From contig JBALXQ010000005.1 of assembly GCA_036960565.1 (NCBI GenBank), forward strand, positions 62,001-126,000: a stretch of DNA of 64,000 nucleotides, read 5' to 3'. Below the pieces are notes generated by a model. The model was given only the letters and a program-made list of their open reading frames with translations. It had not been told where the DNA came from and searched no databases. Of this stretch, positions 24,287 through 32,176 are shown piece after piece (position 1 is the stretch's first letter; each line of letters opens with the position of its first letter). The position numbers were made by a program, and so were the translations under genes. The stretch comes from Bermanella sp036960565 (lineage in GTDB: Bacteria; Pseudomonadota; Gammaproteobacteria; Pseudomonadales; Oceanobacteraceae).

Positions 24287-25186
24287 ATGACTAATTGGGA
24301 TGACATTCGTTTCTTTTTAGCGGTGGCTCGCAAAGGCAGTGTCTCTGCAGCAGCCAAAACCCTAGGGGTAAATCATTCCACTGTGTCACGGCGTATTGCA
24401 GGCTTGGAACAAAAGCACGGAGTGCAGCTCTTTAATCGGGTGCGAGATGGCTATGAAATGTCTGAGGCCGCATACGGCATATATGAGCAAGCCCAAGCAA
24501 TAGAGGTTCAAAATCAGCAGATATCACGCACCCTGTTTGGACAAGATAGCCGCCTAGAAGGCCCTATTAACCTCACCATGCCCCATGACATTTTTGAGTA
24601 TTGCTTGGCTGAAGATTTAGCTGCCTTTCAAAAAGATCATCCAGGTATTCAGTTAGATTTAACGGTGACAAAAGGAGTACGTAACTTGGCCAGTCGTGAA
24701 GCGGATATTGCCATTCGCCTCACGCCGGCTCCACCTGACTATTTGGTAGGGAGAAAAGTATCGGGACTTCAGCATGGTATATATGGCCGCCAAGACCAGG
24801 TGTTTGAATATGAATCATCTTTAGGTCCAGCTGAAGAAGAGGTGAGTTTGGTGGTGTGGAGTGGACAGACCCAAATTCCAGAATGGGCACAAACGAATTT
24901 TTCTAACGCAAAAATTGCTTTGGCGGTGGATGACTTGACTACCATGTATGCAGCGGTGAAAGCTGGGTTTGGTTTAGCACGTATGCCCTGTTATTTACCT
25001 GATAGCTTGGATGACAAATTGGTTAAGCGCTTGCCTATTGTGGTTCCCCGTTCGGATTGGTCGGTGTGGGTATTGAACCATGTTGATTTACGTAAAACGG
25101 CTAGGGTACAAAAACTACGAGAATTTTTATTAAAAGCCTTTGAGAATAAACAAAGCTTATTTGAGGGTGAGCGCGTTGAAACTTAA
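24287..25186 (+). CDS. LysR-family transcriptional regulator
   Basis: 299 residues: N-terminal winged helix-turn-helix (about 1-62; SVSAAAKTLGVNHSTVSRRIAGLE is the recognition region) and a C-terminal effector domain (about 90-290). Very strong ribosome site GGAGGGGAGG before ATG 24287. Divergent from the GST/OYE pair, the usual arrangement of a LysR regulator with its targets. A palindrome lies in the shared promoter. It is about the same size and type as the second LysR protein at 25899-26765, and the two share the pattern WDDxxxFLAVAR at the start, so they are probably paralogues. Ligand unknown. Confidence 0.92.
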   Translation: MTNWDDIRFFLAVARKGSVSAAAKTLGVNHSTVSRRIAGLEQKHGVQLFNRVRDGYEMSEAAYGIYEQAQAIEVQNQQISRTLFGQDSRLEGPINLTMPHDIFEYCLAEDLAAFQKDHPGIQLDLTVTKGVRNLASREADIAIRLTPAPPDYLVGRKVSGLQHGIYGRQDQVFEYESSLGPAEEEVSLVVWSGQTQIPEWAQTNFSNAKIALAVDDLTTMYAAVKAGFGLARMPCYLPDSLDDKLVKRLPIVVPRSDWSVWVLNHVDLRKTARVQKLREFLLKAFENKQSLFEGERVET

Positions 25187-25204
25187 TGAGCTTTAAGTTT
25201 TAAG

Positions 25205-25230
25205 CGCCTGTCTTATTTTAACGACAGGCG
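25205..25230. terminator. Hairpin between convergent LysR and SRPBCC genes
   Basis: CGCCTGTC and GACAGGCG around a ten-base AT-rich loop. Poor T-run on either side, but its place between converging genes suggests a terminator. Confidence 0.5.
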
Positions 25231-25236
25231 GATGAT

Positions 25237-25719
25237 TTAAGCGGCGATTAATGAGCCATCTTGAGAAACGATTAGCCCGGTTCTAATGTGGTCATCTAAT
25301 CCTTTGGTGAGCCCCTTTAATGCTTTATTTAACATGGGCTTCATAAGCAGTTTCCCCATTAGCCAGCCCAGTGGGCCAAATTTTGGAATGAAGGATAGCG
25401 TCACTGTCACGGTACAGGCACTTTCACCCAAAGGAGAAATAGAGAATTCTGTAGACGCTGTTTTTAGCGGCAGACTGAAATCACTTAGTTTAAAGGCGTA
25501 GCCTTGCTTGTCTTGGTAGTGGGTAATGGTTTCTTTTAAGCTAGTGCCATCATAAAAGTGGCAAATTCTCTGAGCGCCTATACCTGTGTTTTGTGAACTT
25601 AGAATATCTGACGATTTCACTCCTGGGTTGTATTTGTAGATGCCTGCAAAATCGTTCAGCACTGCCCACACAGCAGTTCTATGGGCCTGCATTTCTCTTT
25701 TTACAATGACTTTATGCAT
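25237..25719 (-). CDS. SRPBCC-family (START-like) lipid/ligand-binding protein
   Basis: 160 residues matching the polyketide cyclase/SRPBCC fold: an N-terminal strand with RTAVWAVLNDFAGIYKYNP (helix that closes the cavity), central antiparallel strands (about 60-115) and a long C-terminal helix (about 125-155). These proteins bind hydrophobic ligands; few have a known reaction. It lies alone between two terminators/promoters, oriented with the downstream LysR gene on the same strand but 179 bases apart. No specific function can be claimed. Confidence 0.8.
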   Translation of the reverse strand: MHKVIVKREMQAHRTAVWAVLNDFAGIYKYNPGVKSSDILSSQNTGIGAQRICHFYDGTSLKETITHYQDKQGYAFKLSDFSLPLKTASTEFSISPLGESACTVTVTLSFIPKFGPLGWLMGKLLMKPMLNKALKGLTKGLDDHIRTGLIVSQDGSLIAA

Positions 25720-25776
25720 GATATTTTCCAGTTTTCATAAGGGGAGCGAGCTAATGTGGGCTCACTCATACATTTC

Positions 25777-25790
25777 ATAACGAATGTTAT
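25777..25790. promoter_or_regulatory. Inverted repeat upstream of the SRPBCC gene
   Basis: ATAAC and GTTAT separated by four bases, about 58 bases before the start of the minus-strand SRPBCC gene. Possible operator; short enough to be chance. Confidence 0.3.
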
Positions 25791-25898
25791 TATCACCCTT
25801 TGAAAATAAGCGGGAACTGGCGGTAATCGCAACAGCCCTATGCGCTTTTGCATATGTTGAAAAAATGAATTATTTACCCTGCAATGAATCGTGCGGTT

Positions 25899-26765
25899 CT
25901 AATATAAATTGCCCTCGATTAGATCTTTCTTTTGCTCAAATGCTTCTCGCATAAAATCTAAAAACATTCTCACCCTAGGGGTGTTTTTCAAATCGATGTG
26001 GGTGAGGATCCAAATCTCTCTGCCTACTAGTGTTTTACCTGGCGGGACACGAGTTAGGGTATGTTGGGGGTCGGCTAAACAGCAGGGTAAAATCGCCATG
26101 CCCATACCGGCCTTGGTGGCTTCAATTTGAGAAATTAGTTCATCGGCTGAATGTCCTATTGGAGTTTCAGGAAAGTCGCTGTCCTTAAGCCATTGAGGGT
26201 GTACTTCAGTGTCGTTTAAACCGATCCACGGGTTTATTTTGTTCATTTGTGACTTGGCCACATAGGTGGCTGTGGCATAGGTTCCGAGTTTCCTTCCCAC
26301 TAGATAAGGAGGTGGTGTATCACCCACTTTTACAATTCGAATGGCCACGTCCGCTTCTCGTTTTGAAAGGTTGGTATTACCCGAGGAAATGGCTAAATCT
26401 AGGCGAATACCTGGATGGCTTTGGCAAAACCGTGAGATATCGGGCATGAGCATATTAGTAGCAAGCGGTACCGGCAGGGCAATTTTAAGGGCGCCGTTTA
26501 ATTCAGGCTGGCGCTGAAATAAGTGGCGATCAATAGATGACACTTCCGACTCAATACGCTCGACATTGGCTAAAATTTCTTTTCCAGCCGGGGTGATAAT
26601 GTAACCGGTTGGGTGTTTTTCAAACAGGGCTGCATCGATGGATTTTTCAAAAGCGGCGATGCGCCTTGATACAGTAGATTGATTTACATTCAAATCATTG
26701 GCAGCCCCTCGAACAGAGCCCACTCTGGCCACGGCCAGAAATATTTTAAGGTCATCCCAATCCAT
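25899..26765 (-). CDS. LysR-family transcriptional regulator
   Basis: 288 residues: N-terminal helix-turn-helix (SVRGAANDLNVNQSTVSRRIAAFE, about 17-40) and the periplasmic-binding-protein-like effector domain (about 88-280). Divergent from an exported ABM-domain protein gene across 165 bases that include the long-armed repeat TTGCG...CGCAA, so that gene and the following thioredoxin-like gene are likely targets. Similar to the LysR regulator at 24287-25186, probably an old duplication. Inducer unknown. Confidence 0.9.
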   Translation of the reverse strand: MDWDDLKIFLAVARVGSVRGAANDLNVNQSTVSRRIAAFEKSIDAALFEKHPTGYIITPAGKEILANVERIESEVSSIDRHLFQRQPELNGALKIALPVPLATNMLMPDISRFCQSHPGIRLDLAISSGNTNLSKREADVAIRIVKVGDTPPPYLVGRKLGTYATATYVAKSQMNKINPWIGLNDTEVHPQWLKDSDFPETPIGHSADELISQIEATKAGMGMAILPCCLADPQHTLTRVPPGKTLVGREIWILTHIDLKNTPRVRMFLDFMREAFEQKKDLIEGNLY

Positions 26766-26930
26766 TAATACCCCTATAACACGGCTAGTAATATTCAGTT
26801 TTCAATAATCTGATGCAATATTGCAACGGTCCCTTGCGTTATTCAAGAGTTATGATGCGCAAAAACAACCCCTAAACTGCAGCTCATTGATTAATTCATT
26901 AATTAACAGCAGCTAAATAGGGTGACAAAT

Positions 26931-27779
26931 ATGAGATATAAAAAATTTTTATTGACCAGCATGATAGTGGTTTCTGGCATGACAGGGTTAGTGAGCGCAG
27001 CCGTTCAAGCTGAGCCGACCAGTGAACAATCTATATTGAAGCAGGCCAAAATCCATTTTAGTAAAGATAAAGTCTATGAAATGGCTTATGTCTCCATCAT
27101 CCCAGGCAAAGAACAGCAGGTTTTTGCTAACTATTTTCCTAAGGCGTTACCCCTAGCGGCCAAATACGGTGGAAAATCCATGGGTATGCTGGCGGTACCC
27201 GGTGTAAAGGATGGTCGTGAGCAGGCGCAAATGGTCGCTATTTTCGAATGGCCATCAGTTGGTGCTTGGTTTGAACTGCACAAAGACCCTGATTTTTTAA
27301 AGATAGTGTCCATCAGGGATGATGCTATGGCATTTGGTAATCCGGGTAATTTTTACACGGTTAATGAGGACCTTGATGCCACCTTCACCGAAGGAAAAAT
27401 GTACGAACTGGCTAACTATACCTTGAAGCAAGATGACGATGGTTGGTCCAGTAAAAAATCAATTTTTGATCAATATATTGAACAGGAAAAAGGCGTGTCT
27501 CAATCGTTTGGCTCACAGCAAAATTTAACGTTTGTTCCTGTGCCCATGTCGAATTATATGCAAGAGAAAATAAAAATTACTTGTGGTCATCACAATGGGT
27601 TTGCTTCAGATGACCAAGGCTTGATGCCACAGATGATGCGCATTCGTGAATGGTCAAGTTTCAAGGCGTTTGATCATTATCAAATGGATGGCTCTTCTGC
27701 CTCTATTAAAAAGCTTAAAAATGACGCCGTACAATTTGAATTAACGCTAAAAACAGTATTTGGTTTCCCTGCCGGTTAA
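26931..27779 (+). CDS. Exported protein with tandem ABM-like (dimeric alpha/beta barrel) domains
   Basis: 282 residues from ATG 26931 (AGGGTGA upstream is the ribosome site; the GTG inside that site is an unlikely start). Signal peptide cleaved near residue 30 (AVQA|EPT). Two repeats of about 110 residues follow, each starting K-x-YE[ML]A (VYEMAYVSIIPG near 48, MYELANYTL near 153), which looks like two ferredoxin-like ABM/DUF1330-type units. Such domains bind small aromatic or haem-like ligands, but the exported tandem form is not one I can name. Divergent from a LysR gene, likely its regulator. Confidence 0.65.
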   Translation: MRYKKFLLTSMIVVSGMTGLVSAAVQAEPTSEQSILKQAKIHFSKDKVYEMAYVSIIPGKEQQVFANYFPKALPLAAKYGGKSMGMLAVPGVKDGREQAQMVAIFEWPSVGAWFELHKDPDFLKIVSIRDDAMAFGNPGNFYTVNEDLDATFTEGKMYELANYTLKQDDDGWSSKKSIFDQYIEQEKGVSQSFGSQQNLTFVPVPMSNYMQEKIKITCGHHNGFASDDQGLMPQMMRIREWSSFKAFDHYQMDGSSASIKKLKNDAVQFELTLKTVFGFPAG

Positions 27780-27882
27780 ATAAGAACCCTAAAACCCAGA
27801 GCTAGAATAAGGCGATGCAGTGAACTCTTCACCTGTACCGCCTTGATTTAATATTATTAATTTAGGTTTGAACGGAAGAATA

Positions 27883-28383
27883 ATGAAAATTCTTATACTT
27901 ATTTTTTCCATCTGCTTTTCTACCTGTTTTTCAATAAATAGCCATGCAATTGATGTGGGAGATCAGGCGCCAGATTTTGAACTAAAAACCTTAAAAGGGG
28001 ATACATTTAAGCTGGCGTCTTACCGAGGGCGTAAGCCGGTTTATTTGGTTTTTTGGGCTACCTGGTGCCCGATTTGTAGAAGGGAAATTCCTAATCTAAA
28101 AACCATATATCAAGAGCTAGGGCAAGATATTGAAATGCTGGCGATTAATGTGGCCATGGACGAAGCGCTTTCAGATGTAATGACATATCGAGAGTCGCAC
28201 CAAATCCCTTATCCACTGGCATTTGATGAGGGCTCTGTCATCTCGCGTATGTACGGTGTGATAGGGACTCCATGGCAAGTCATGATAGATATTAATGGTG
28301 TAGTGCGTTTTCGAAGCAATAAAACACCAGAGAATTTGTCACAACACATTCAACGCCTCTCCACTTTAAACCGTAAAAATTGA
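27883..28383 (+). CDS. Exported TlpA/ResA-like thioredoxin-fold protein
   Basis: 166 residues from ATG 27883, with GGAAG close upstream. Signal peptide (1-22, cleavage near SHA|ID), then a thioredoxin fold of the AhpC/TSA-TlpA type beginning VGDQAPDFEL, with active site WCPIC (Cys62 and Cys65) and the cis-Pro in GTPWQ. Periplasmic thiol-disulfide reductase or oxidant sensor. Its stop is nine bases from the next gene, which encodes a TVP38-like membrane protein, so the two form an operon. Confidence 0.85.
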   Translation: MKILILIFSICFSTCFSINSHAIDVGDQAPDFELKTLKGDTFKLASYRGRKPVYLVFWATWCPICRREIPNLKTIYQELGQDIEMLAINVAMDEALSDVMTYRESHQIPYPLAFDEGSVISRMYGVIGTPWQVMIDINGVVRFRSNKTPENLSQHIQRLSTLNRKN

Positions 28384-28392
28384 GAAGTGAAT

Positions 28393-28968
28393 ATGCGGTT
28401 TATACCCATTATGTTTATTGGTTTAGCCGCAGCTCTGTGGTGGTTGGATGCTGAAGGCTTGGTTTCCAATTTGAACACTGATAACTCTCATGCCGATCTT
28501 TATGTACTTGCTCTTGCTTGTCTTTGTTATGCTTTATTGGTGATGCTGCCTTTTGTACCCGGTGTGGAACTGGGTTATGTGATCATGATGGCCTTTGGTT
28601 TAGAGGGAATTGTGGCTGTTTATTTTTCTACTGCACTTTCTTTATTTTTGTCTTTTTTAATGGGGTATTTTTTTCGTGGTCATTCAACGTTTACAGTTTT
28701 TAAAAATAAATTAATGAACAAAAATCGTTGTGTTTATAACAAGAGGGCAAAGATAATTGTTTATATGTTGAAGGTTTTTAAAAGACAGCCTTATTTGGCA
28801 GTGGCTTTGTTACTTAACTTGCCGGGCAATGCTCTTATTGGCGGCGGCGGTGGAATTGCTCTGATGGCTGGTTCTAGCGGGCAATTACAGCCATATAAAT
28901 ACCTGTTTACGGTACTGCTAGCCACTTCAATAATTCCGTTTTTATTAATACTGGGTTTGAGCGGTTAG
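28393..28968 (+). CDS. TVP38/DedA-like inner-membrane protein
   Basis: 191 residues from ATG 28393 (GAGAAG at good spacing; a GTG six bases upstream overlaps that site). Five or six hydrophobic segments. The central PFVPGVELGYVIMMAFG and late LLLNLPGNALIGGGGG stretches resemble the re-entrant helices of the VTT/TVP38 fold, which includes lipid transporters such as DedA. Function unknown; pairing with a thioredoxin-like exported protein suggests an envelope redox or membrane-repair role, which is speculation. Confidence 0.65.
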   Translation: MRFIPIMFIGLAAALWWLDAEGLVSNLNTDNSHADLYVLALACLCYALLVMLPFVPGVELGYVIMMAFGLEGIVAVYFSTALSLFLSFLMGYFFRGHSTFTVFKNKLMNKNRCVYNKRAKIIVYMLKVFKRQPYLAVALLLNLPGNALIGGGGGIALMAGSSGQLQPYKYLFTVLLATSIIPFLLILGLSG

Positions 28969-28982
28969 TAATAAGCCCTAGT

Positions 28983-29025
28983 AAAACGTGAACGCTTGTC
29001 ATGACGATTTTTTGTTACGTTTTTT
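28983..29025 (+). terminator. Possible terminator after the TVP38-like gene
   Basis: AAAACGT-AAC (one bulged G) pairs with GTTACGTTTT across a 20-base loop; a run of T follows. Long loop makes it moderate. Confidence 0.45.
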
Positions 29026-29128
29026 CAAACAGAGAAATTATTTTGAAAAATTATGGGTGTATCAACCTATGTAAAGGCTTTCCCCATAAGGCTTTGTAAA
29101 CTATGTACTTTATGAGGTTCGATAACCA

Positions 29129-29551
29129 ATGGGAATAGTGCATATGAAAGCTCTACAGCTGATAAGCAGTAAAACAAAGTACATTATGCTAATAAGCGGA
29201 GTGCTGACCTGCACCATGTTGTATGCACTGATATTCCCGCAGGCGGCTCTAATGTCTATGTTTGGTCAGTCTTTATCAACAGGGGTGTTGGCTGGAATTG
29301 TAGTGCGCAGCTGGGGAGCATTGATCACGCTAATAGGGGCCATGTTGATTTATGGTGCGTTCCACCCGGTACATAGGGCGCTAATTTTATGGGTGGCAGG
29401 GAGCAGCAAGCTATGTTTTGTGATTTTATTGGTCTTATTTGGAGGCCAATTTTTACCCAATACTATCATGCCAATTGTGATCGACAGTCTGACGGTTGTG
29501 CTCTTTATTATCTGTTACCTGAGTTTGCATATAGAAAGGTGGCAGAACTGA
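29129..29551 (+). CDS. Small four-helix membrane protein of unknown function
   Basis: 140 residues from ATG 29129 (GAGGTT about ten bases upstream); an in-frame ATG at 29144 would remove five residues and is equally possible. Four hydrophobic segments (about 17-38, 45-75, 85-108 and 112-132). No motif or family I recognise. It stands alone between the TVP38-like gene and the porin. A real gene is likely because the frame is long, hydrophobic in the right periodicity and has no competing ORF. Confidence 0.6.
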   Translation: MGIVHMKALQLISSKTKYIMLISGVLTCTMLYALIFPQAALMSMFGQSLSTGVLAGIVVRSWGALITLIGAMLIYGAFHPVHRALILWVAGSSKLCFVILLVLFGGQFLPNTIMPIVIDSLTVVLFIICYLSLHIERWQN

Positions 29552-29639
29552 ATTCACAGGGAGCTCAATTTAGAACGTATTTTAATCAATAACGCCCAGT
29601 TAAACGGCAATTTCATAAAATCGTTATGAAAATGAAAGA

Positions 29640-29673
29640 TTGTAACAAAAGTGTCATATTGTCTTTGTAATAT
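29640..29673 (+). promoter_or_regulatory. Pho-box-like PhoB site and -10 element upstream of the porin
   Basis: Bases 29640-29658 match 15 of 19 positions of the E. coli Pho-box consensus, two TGTNA-type repeats spaced by four bases, with TGTCATA perfect in the second half. A good -10 (TAATAT, 29668-29673) follows nine bases later, the spacing expected for a PhoB-dependent promoter that lacks a -35 box. The porin start lies 50 bases further on. Confidence 0.65.
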
Positions 29674-29722
29674 TTAAGTCACTTAACTAACACTTAACAA
29701 AGACAAGCAATTGGTGATAAAA

Positions 29723-30646
29723 ATGAATAAGTCCTTACTAGTATTAGCCTCTTCCATGGTATTAGCAGCATCAGCTCAAGCTGATAGCAAATTTTACGGA
29801 AAAATGAATGTATCTCTTAGCTATCAAGATGAAGCTGAAACCTTCAAGTTGAACAGCAATGCTAGTCGGGTAGGTGTGAAAGGTTTTGAAGAGTTAGGTT
29901 CTACTAAAGTCATTTATAAAGCGGAATACGAAGTGGCCATTGATGATGGCTATACTACTGACAAAAATGGTGATGGCGATACTAATACCATTAAGCCTCG
30001 TGATGCATATATCGGTTTGACTTATAGCGGTATGGGTACCATTAAAATGGGTAATATGGATACACCGCTTAAAAAGTCTCAAGGTAAGTTCGACTTGTTT
30101 AACGACGTGGTCGACATTAAAAATGTGCTGATTGGCGAAAACCGCATGGCTAACTCCATTAATTACACTACTGAAAAAATGGGTGCTTTGCAAAGCTCAG
30201 TGGCGGTGATTTTGTCTGAAGATGATAGCAGTGAAGGTATTTCTGCCAATGTTACATACAATGAAGGCGCTTTATATGTTGCAGCTGCCTTTGACAACAA
30301 AGTTAAGAATGAAGCAACTCAACGACTTACTGCCATTTACACTATGGGTGATTTAAAAATTGGTGGGTTAATTAATAACGTTGACTCAGCTGACTCTGCT
30401 GAGGTCGCAGCTAATGCAGAGGAGTTAGGTTACGCGGTGAACGCCTCTATGAAAATGGGCATGAACACGCTTAAGGCGCAGTATGAGGCGGGCGATCAAA
30501 AAACGGTAGGTGCCACCAGTGCTACGGTAGGTGTTGATCATAAGTTGGGTAAAGCCACAAAAGCATTTGTATATTTAAACCAAATGACAGCTGATGTGGG
30601 TGAAGATGTAATATCCTTGGCTTTAGGTCTTGAACATAAGTTCTAG
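29723..30646 (+). CDS. Gram-negative general porin
   Basis: 307 residues from ATG 29723 (GGTGA just upstream). Signal peptide cleaved after AQA (residue 20). The mature protein starts DSKFYGKMNVSLSY and ends LALGLEHKF, with the C-terminal Phe needed by the BAM machinery; the body alternates amphipathic strands and acidic loops, as in 16-strand trimeric porins of the Porin_4 group. A Pho-box-like promoter precedes it, so it may be made under phosphate limitation. Strong terminator follows. Confidence 0.9.
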   Translation: MNKSLLVLASSMVLAASAQADSKFYGKMNVSLSYQDEAETFKLNSNASRVGVKGFEELGSTKVIYKAEYEVAIDDGYTTDKNGDGDTNTIKPRDAYIGLTYSGMGTIKMGNMDTPLKKSQGKFDLFNDVVDIKNVLIGENRMANSINYTTEKMGALQSSVAVILSEDDSSEGISANVTYNEGALYVAAAFDNKVKNEATQRLTAIYTMGDLKIGGLINNVDSADSAEVAANAEELGYAVNASMKMGMNTLKAQYEAGDQKTVGATSATVGVDHKLGKATKAFVYLNQMTADVGEDVISLALGLEHKF

Positions 30647-30666
30647 TTAAAGCCTCGGTTTGAACT

Positions 30667-30692
30667 AAAAGCCCCTTTTTAGGGGCTTTTTT
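30667..30692 (+). terminator. Terminator after the porin
   Basis: AAAAGCCCC and GGGGCTTTT around a six-base loop, followed by T residues. Confidence 0.92.
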
Positions 30693-30846
30693 ATGCTTGA
30701 GGTATTTCGCTTATTGCCTGTATTTGCTAATGGTTGTCTTTGGTAGTGCCTAATGCTGTGGGATTAATTCTATTTGCTATGCTATGTATATTGAGTTTCT
30801 AACACCTGCTTGTTTTAATGTGCCCTCAATTTAGGGAAGCAGCTAA

Positions 30847-31563
30847 ATGCGTTTAATGTCTTTATTGCTCTGTATGAGCCTTTCATGGTGTGTTCAAGCC
30901 AATGAGCAAGACCCTTGGGAGTCTTGGAATCGTAGTGTTTTTGAATTTAACGACACTATGGATCGTTACGCTTTAAAACCCGTCGCACAGGCTTATCGCA
31001 ATATCACTCCTCAGCCGGTTGATGATGCTATTAGCAATGTATTTAGTAACCTTGGCGAACCAGTTGTGATCATCAGTGACCTCGCCCAGGGGAAGTTTTT
31101 ACAATCCTTGTCGGATACCGGCCGTTTTTTAGTCAATACCACTCTGGGAATTTTCGGAATATTTGATGTGGCTCGCCACATGGGGATGGAAAAGCATTCA
31201 GAAGATATTGGTCAGGCCATGGCTTTTTGGGGGGTTTCATCGGGCCCTTATTTAGTCTTACCTCTTTTAGGTCCAAGCACAGTGCGAGATGCTACCGGTC
31301 TGTCTGTTGAAACATTTGCATTAACACCGGTAGATGTACGGAAACAGAGCATTGAGAGTACTGAGTTGTATTACAGCACGGTATTTGCTCAATATTTGGA
31401 TGTACGTGCCGACCTCATTTCCAGTGAAGGCCTCATCAGTGGTGATCGCTATTCTTTCATTCGTAGTTTTTATTTGCAGCGTCGGGAATATTTAATTAAC
31501 GATGGTGAAGTAGAAGATGACTTTAGTGAAGAGTTTGATGATGACTTTGAAGAGGATTTCTAG
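30847..31563 (+). CDS. mlaA: MlaA (VacJ)-family phospholipid-removal protein
   Basis: 238 residues. Outer-membrane part of the Mla pathway, which removes misplaced phospholipids from the outer leaflet. Family hallmarks: DPWESWNRSVFEFND (22-36), NLGEPVVIISDLAQGK and the GVSSGPYLVLPLLGPS segment. Unlike E. coli MlaA it has no proper lipobox: Cys15 sits in LSWC with Trp before it, and a normal cleavage after VQA is more likely, so it may be a non-acylated version. The C-terminus is a strongly acidic Asp/Glu tail. No other mla genes are near. Confidence 0.92.
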   Translation: MRLMSLLLCMSLSWCVQANEQDPWESWNRSVFEFNDTMDRYALKPVAQAYRNITPQPVDDAISNVFSNLGEPVVIISDLAQGKFLQSLSDTGRFLVNTTLGIFGIFDVARHMGMEKHSEDIGQAMAFWGVSSGPYLVLPLLGPSTVRDATGLSVETFALTPVDVRKQSIESTELYYSTVFAQYLDVRADLISSEGLISGDRYSFIRSFYLQRREYLINDGEVEDDFSEEFDDDFEEDF

Positions 31564-31576
31564 TCGGTAGTTTGGT

Positions 31577-31610
31577 ACAAACCCGCCAATGTAAGTGTTG
31601 GCGGATTTGT
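31577..31610. terminator. Bidirectional terminator between mlaA and the PilZ gene
   Basis: ACAAA-CCGCCAA and TTGGCGG-TTTGT around an eight-base loop; lies between converging genes. Confidence 0.8.
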
Positions 31611-31627
31611 ATTATAAAATATTCAGT

Positions 31628-31924
31628 TTATCCAAGTATTTCAATAATCTCGGCGCCATAGCAATAAACATCACCGTCCTCCATAGCCCTGCGAATTTTA
31701 ATACAGGCATTAAGAGGCTCAAATTTATTTTGATCCGATGGAATATAAACTACGGCTTCGTCACCAATATTTATCTTTTCTTCCATCTCTATGCACATGC
31801 CCGTGCCGCTTAAATCCAAGCAGACACACTTTAAAGTACGATCACCTAAAGTGAGCGTGACTGGCGTTTCCACACGCATGCGAATGAAGTCTCGTTTTTC
31901 TTCGTAGGCATTGGCTAAGTTCAT
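31628..31924 (-). CDS. PilZ-domain c-di-GMP-binding protein
   Basis: 98 residues, a single PilZ domain. Both ligand motifs are present: R-x-x-x-R at 11-15 (RDFIR) and D-x-S-x-x-G at 37-42 (DLSGTG). Stand-alone PilZ proteins act as c-di-GMP effectors through protein partners. AAGGA lies about ten bases before the ATG. It faces away from rssB across 252 bases that contain no further ORF; the two genes may share regulatory input, but no partner can be named. Confidence 0.9.
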   Translation of the reverse strand: MNLANAYEEKRDFIRMRVETPVTLTLGDRTLKCVCLDLSGTGMCIEMEEKINIGDEAVVYIPSDQNKFEPLNACIKIRRAMEDGDVYCYGAEIIEILG

Positions 31925-32176
31925 TATTATTAATCCTTTTCCATTGGGCCGTGGTCAAATTCTAGCTAGCTAACCTTGTCAAAAAGTTGTCTATGATTCA
32001 AGTATTTGCAGTTTCACAATAAAAACCTGCAAGTTACATGACAAAAAATAAGGTTTTTTAGACAGATATAATCATTATAATGAATGTTATAGCTGGCGCT
32101 TTCTTGCATCTTGCGCCGTGTGTGAGGGCCATGTAAGGTGGCCCAGCTAAAAATAACAAGACAATGAAGGCATCTG

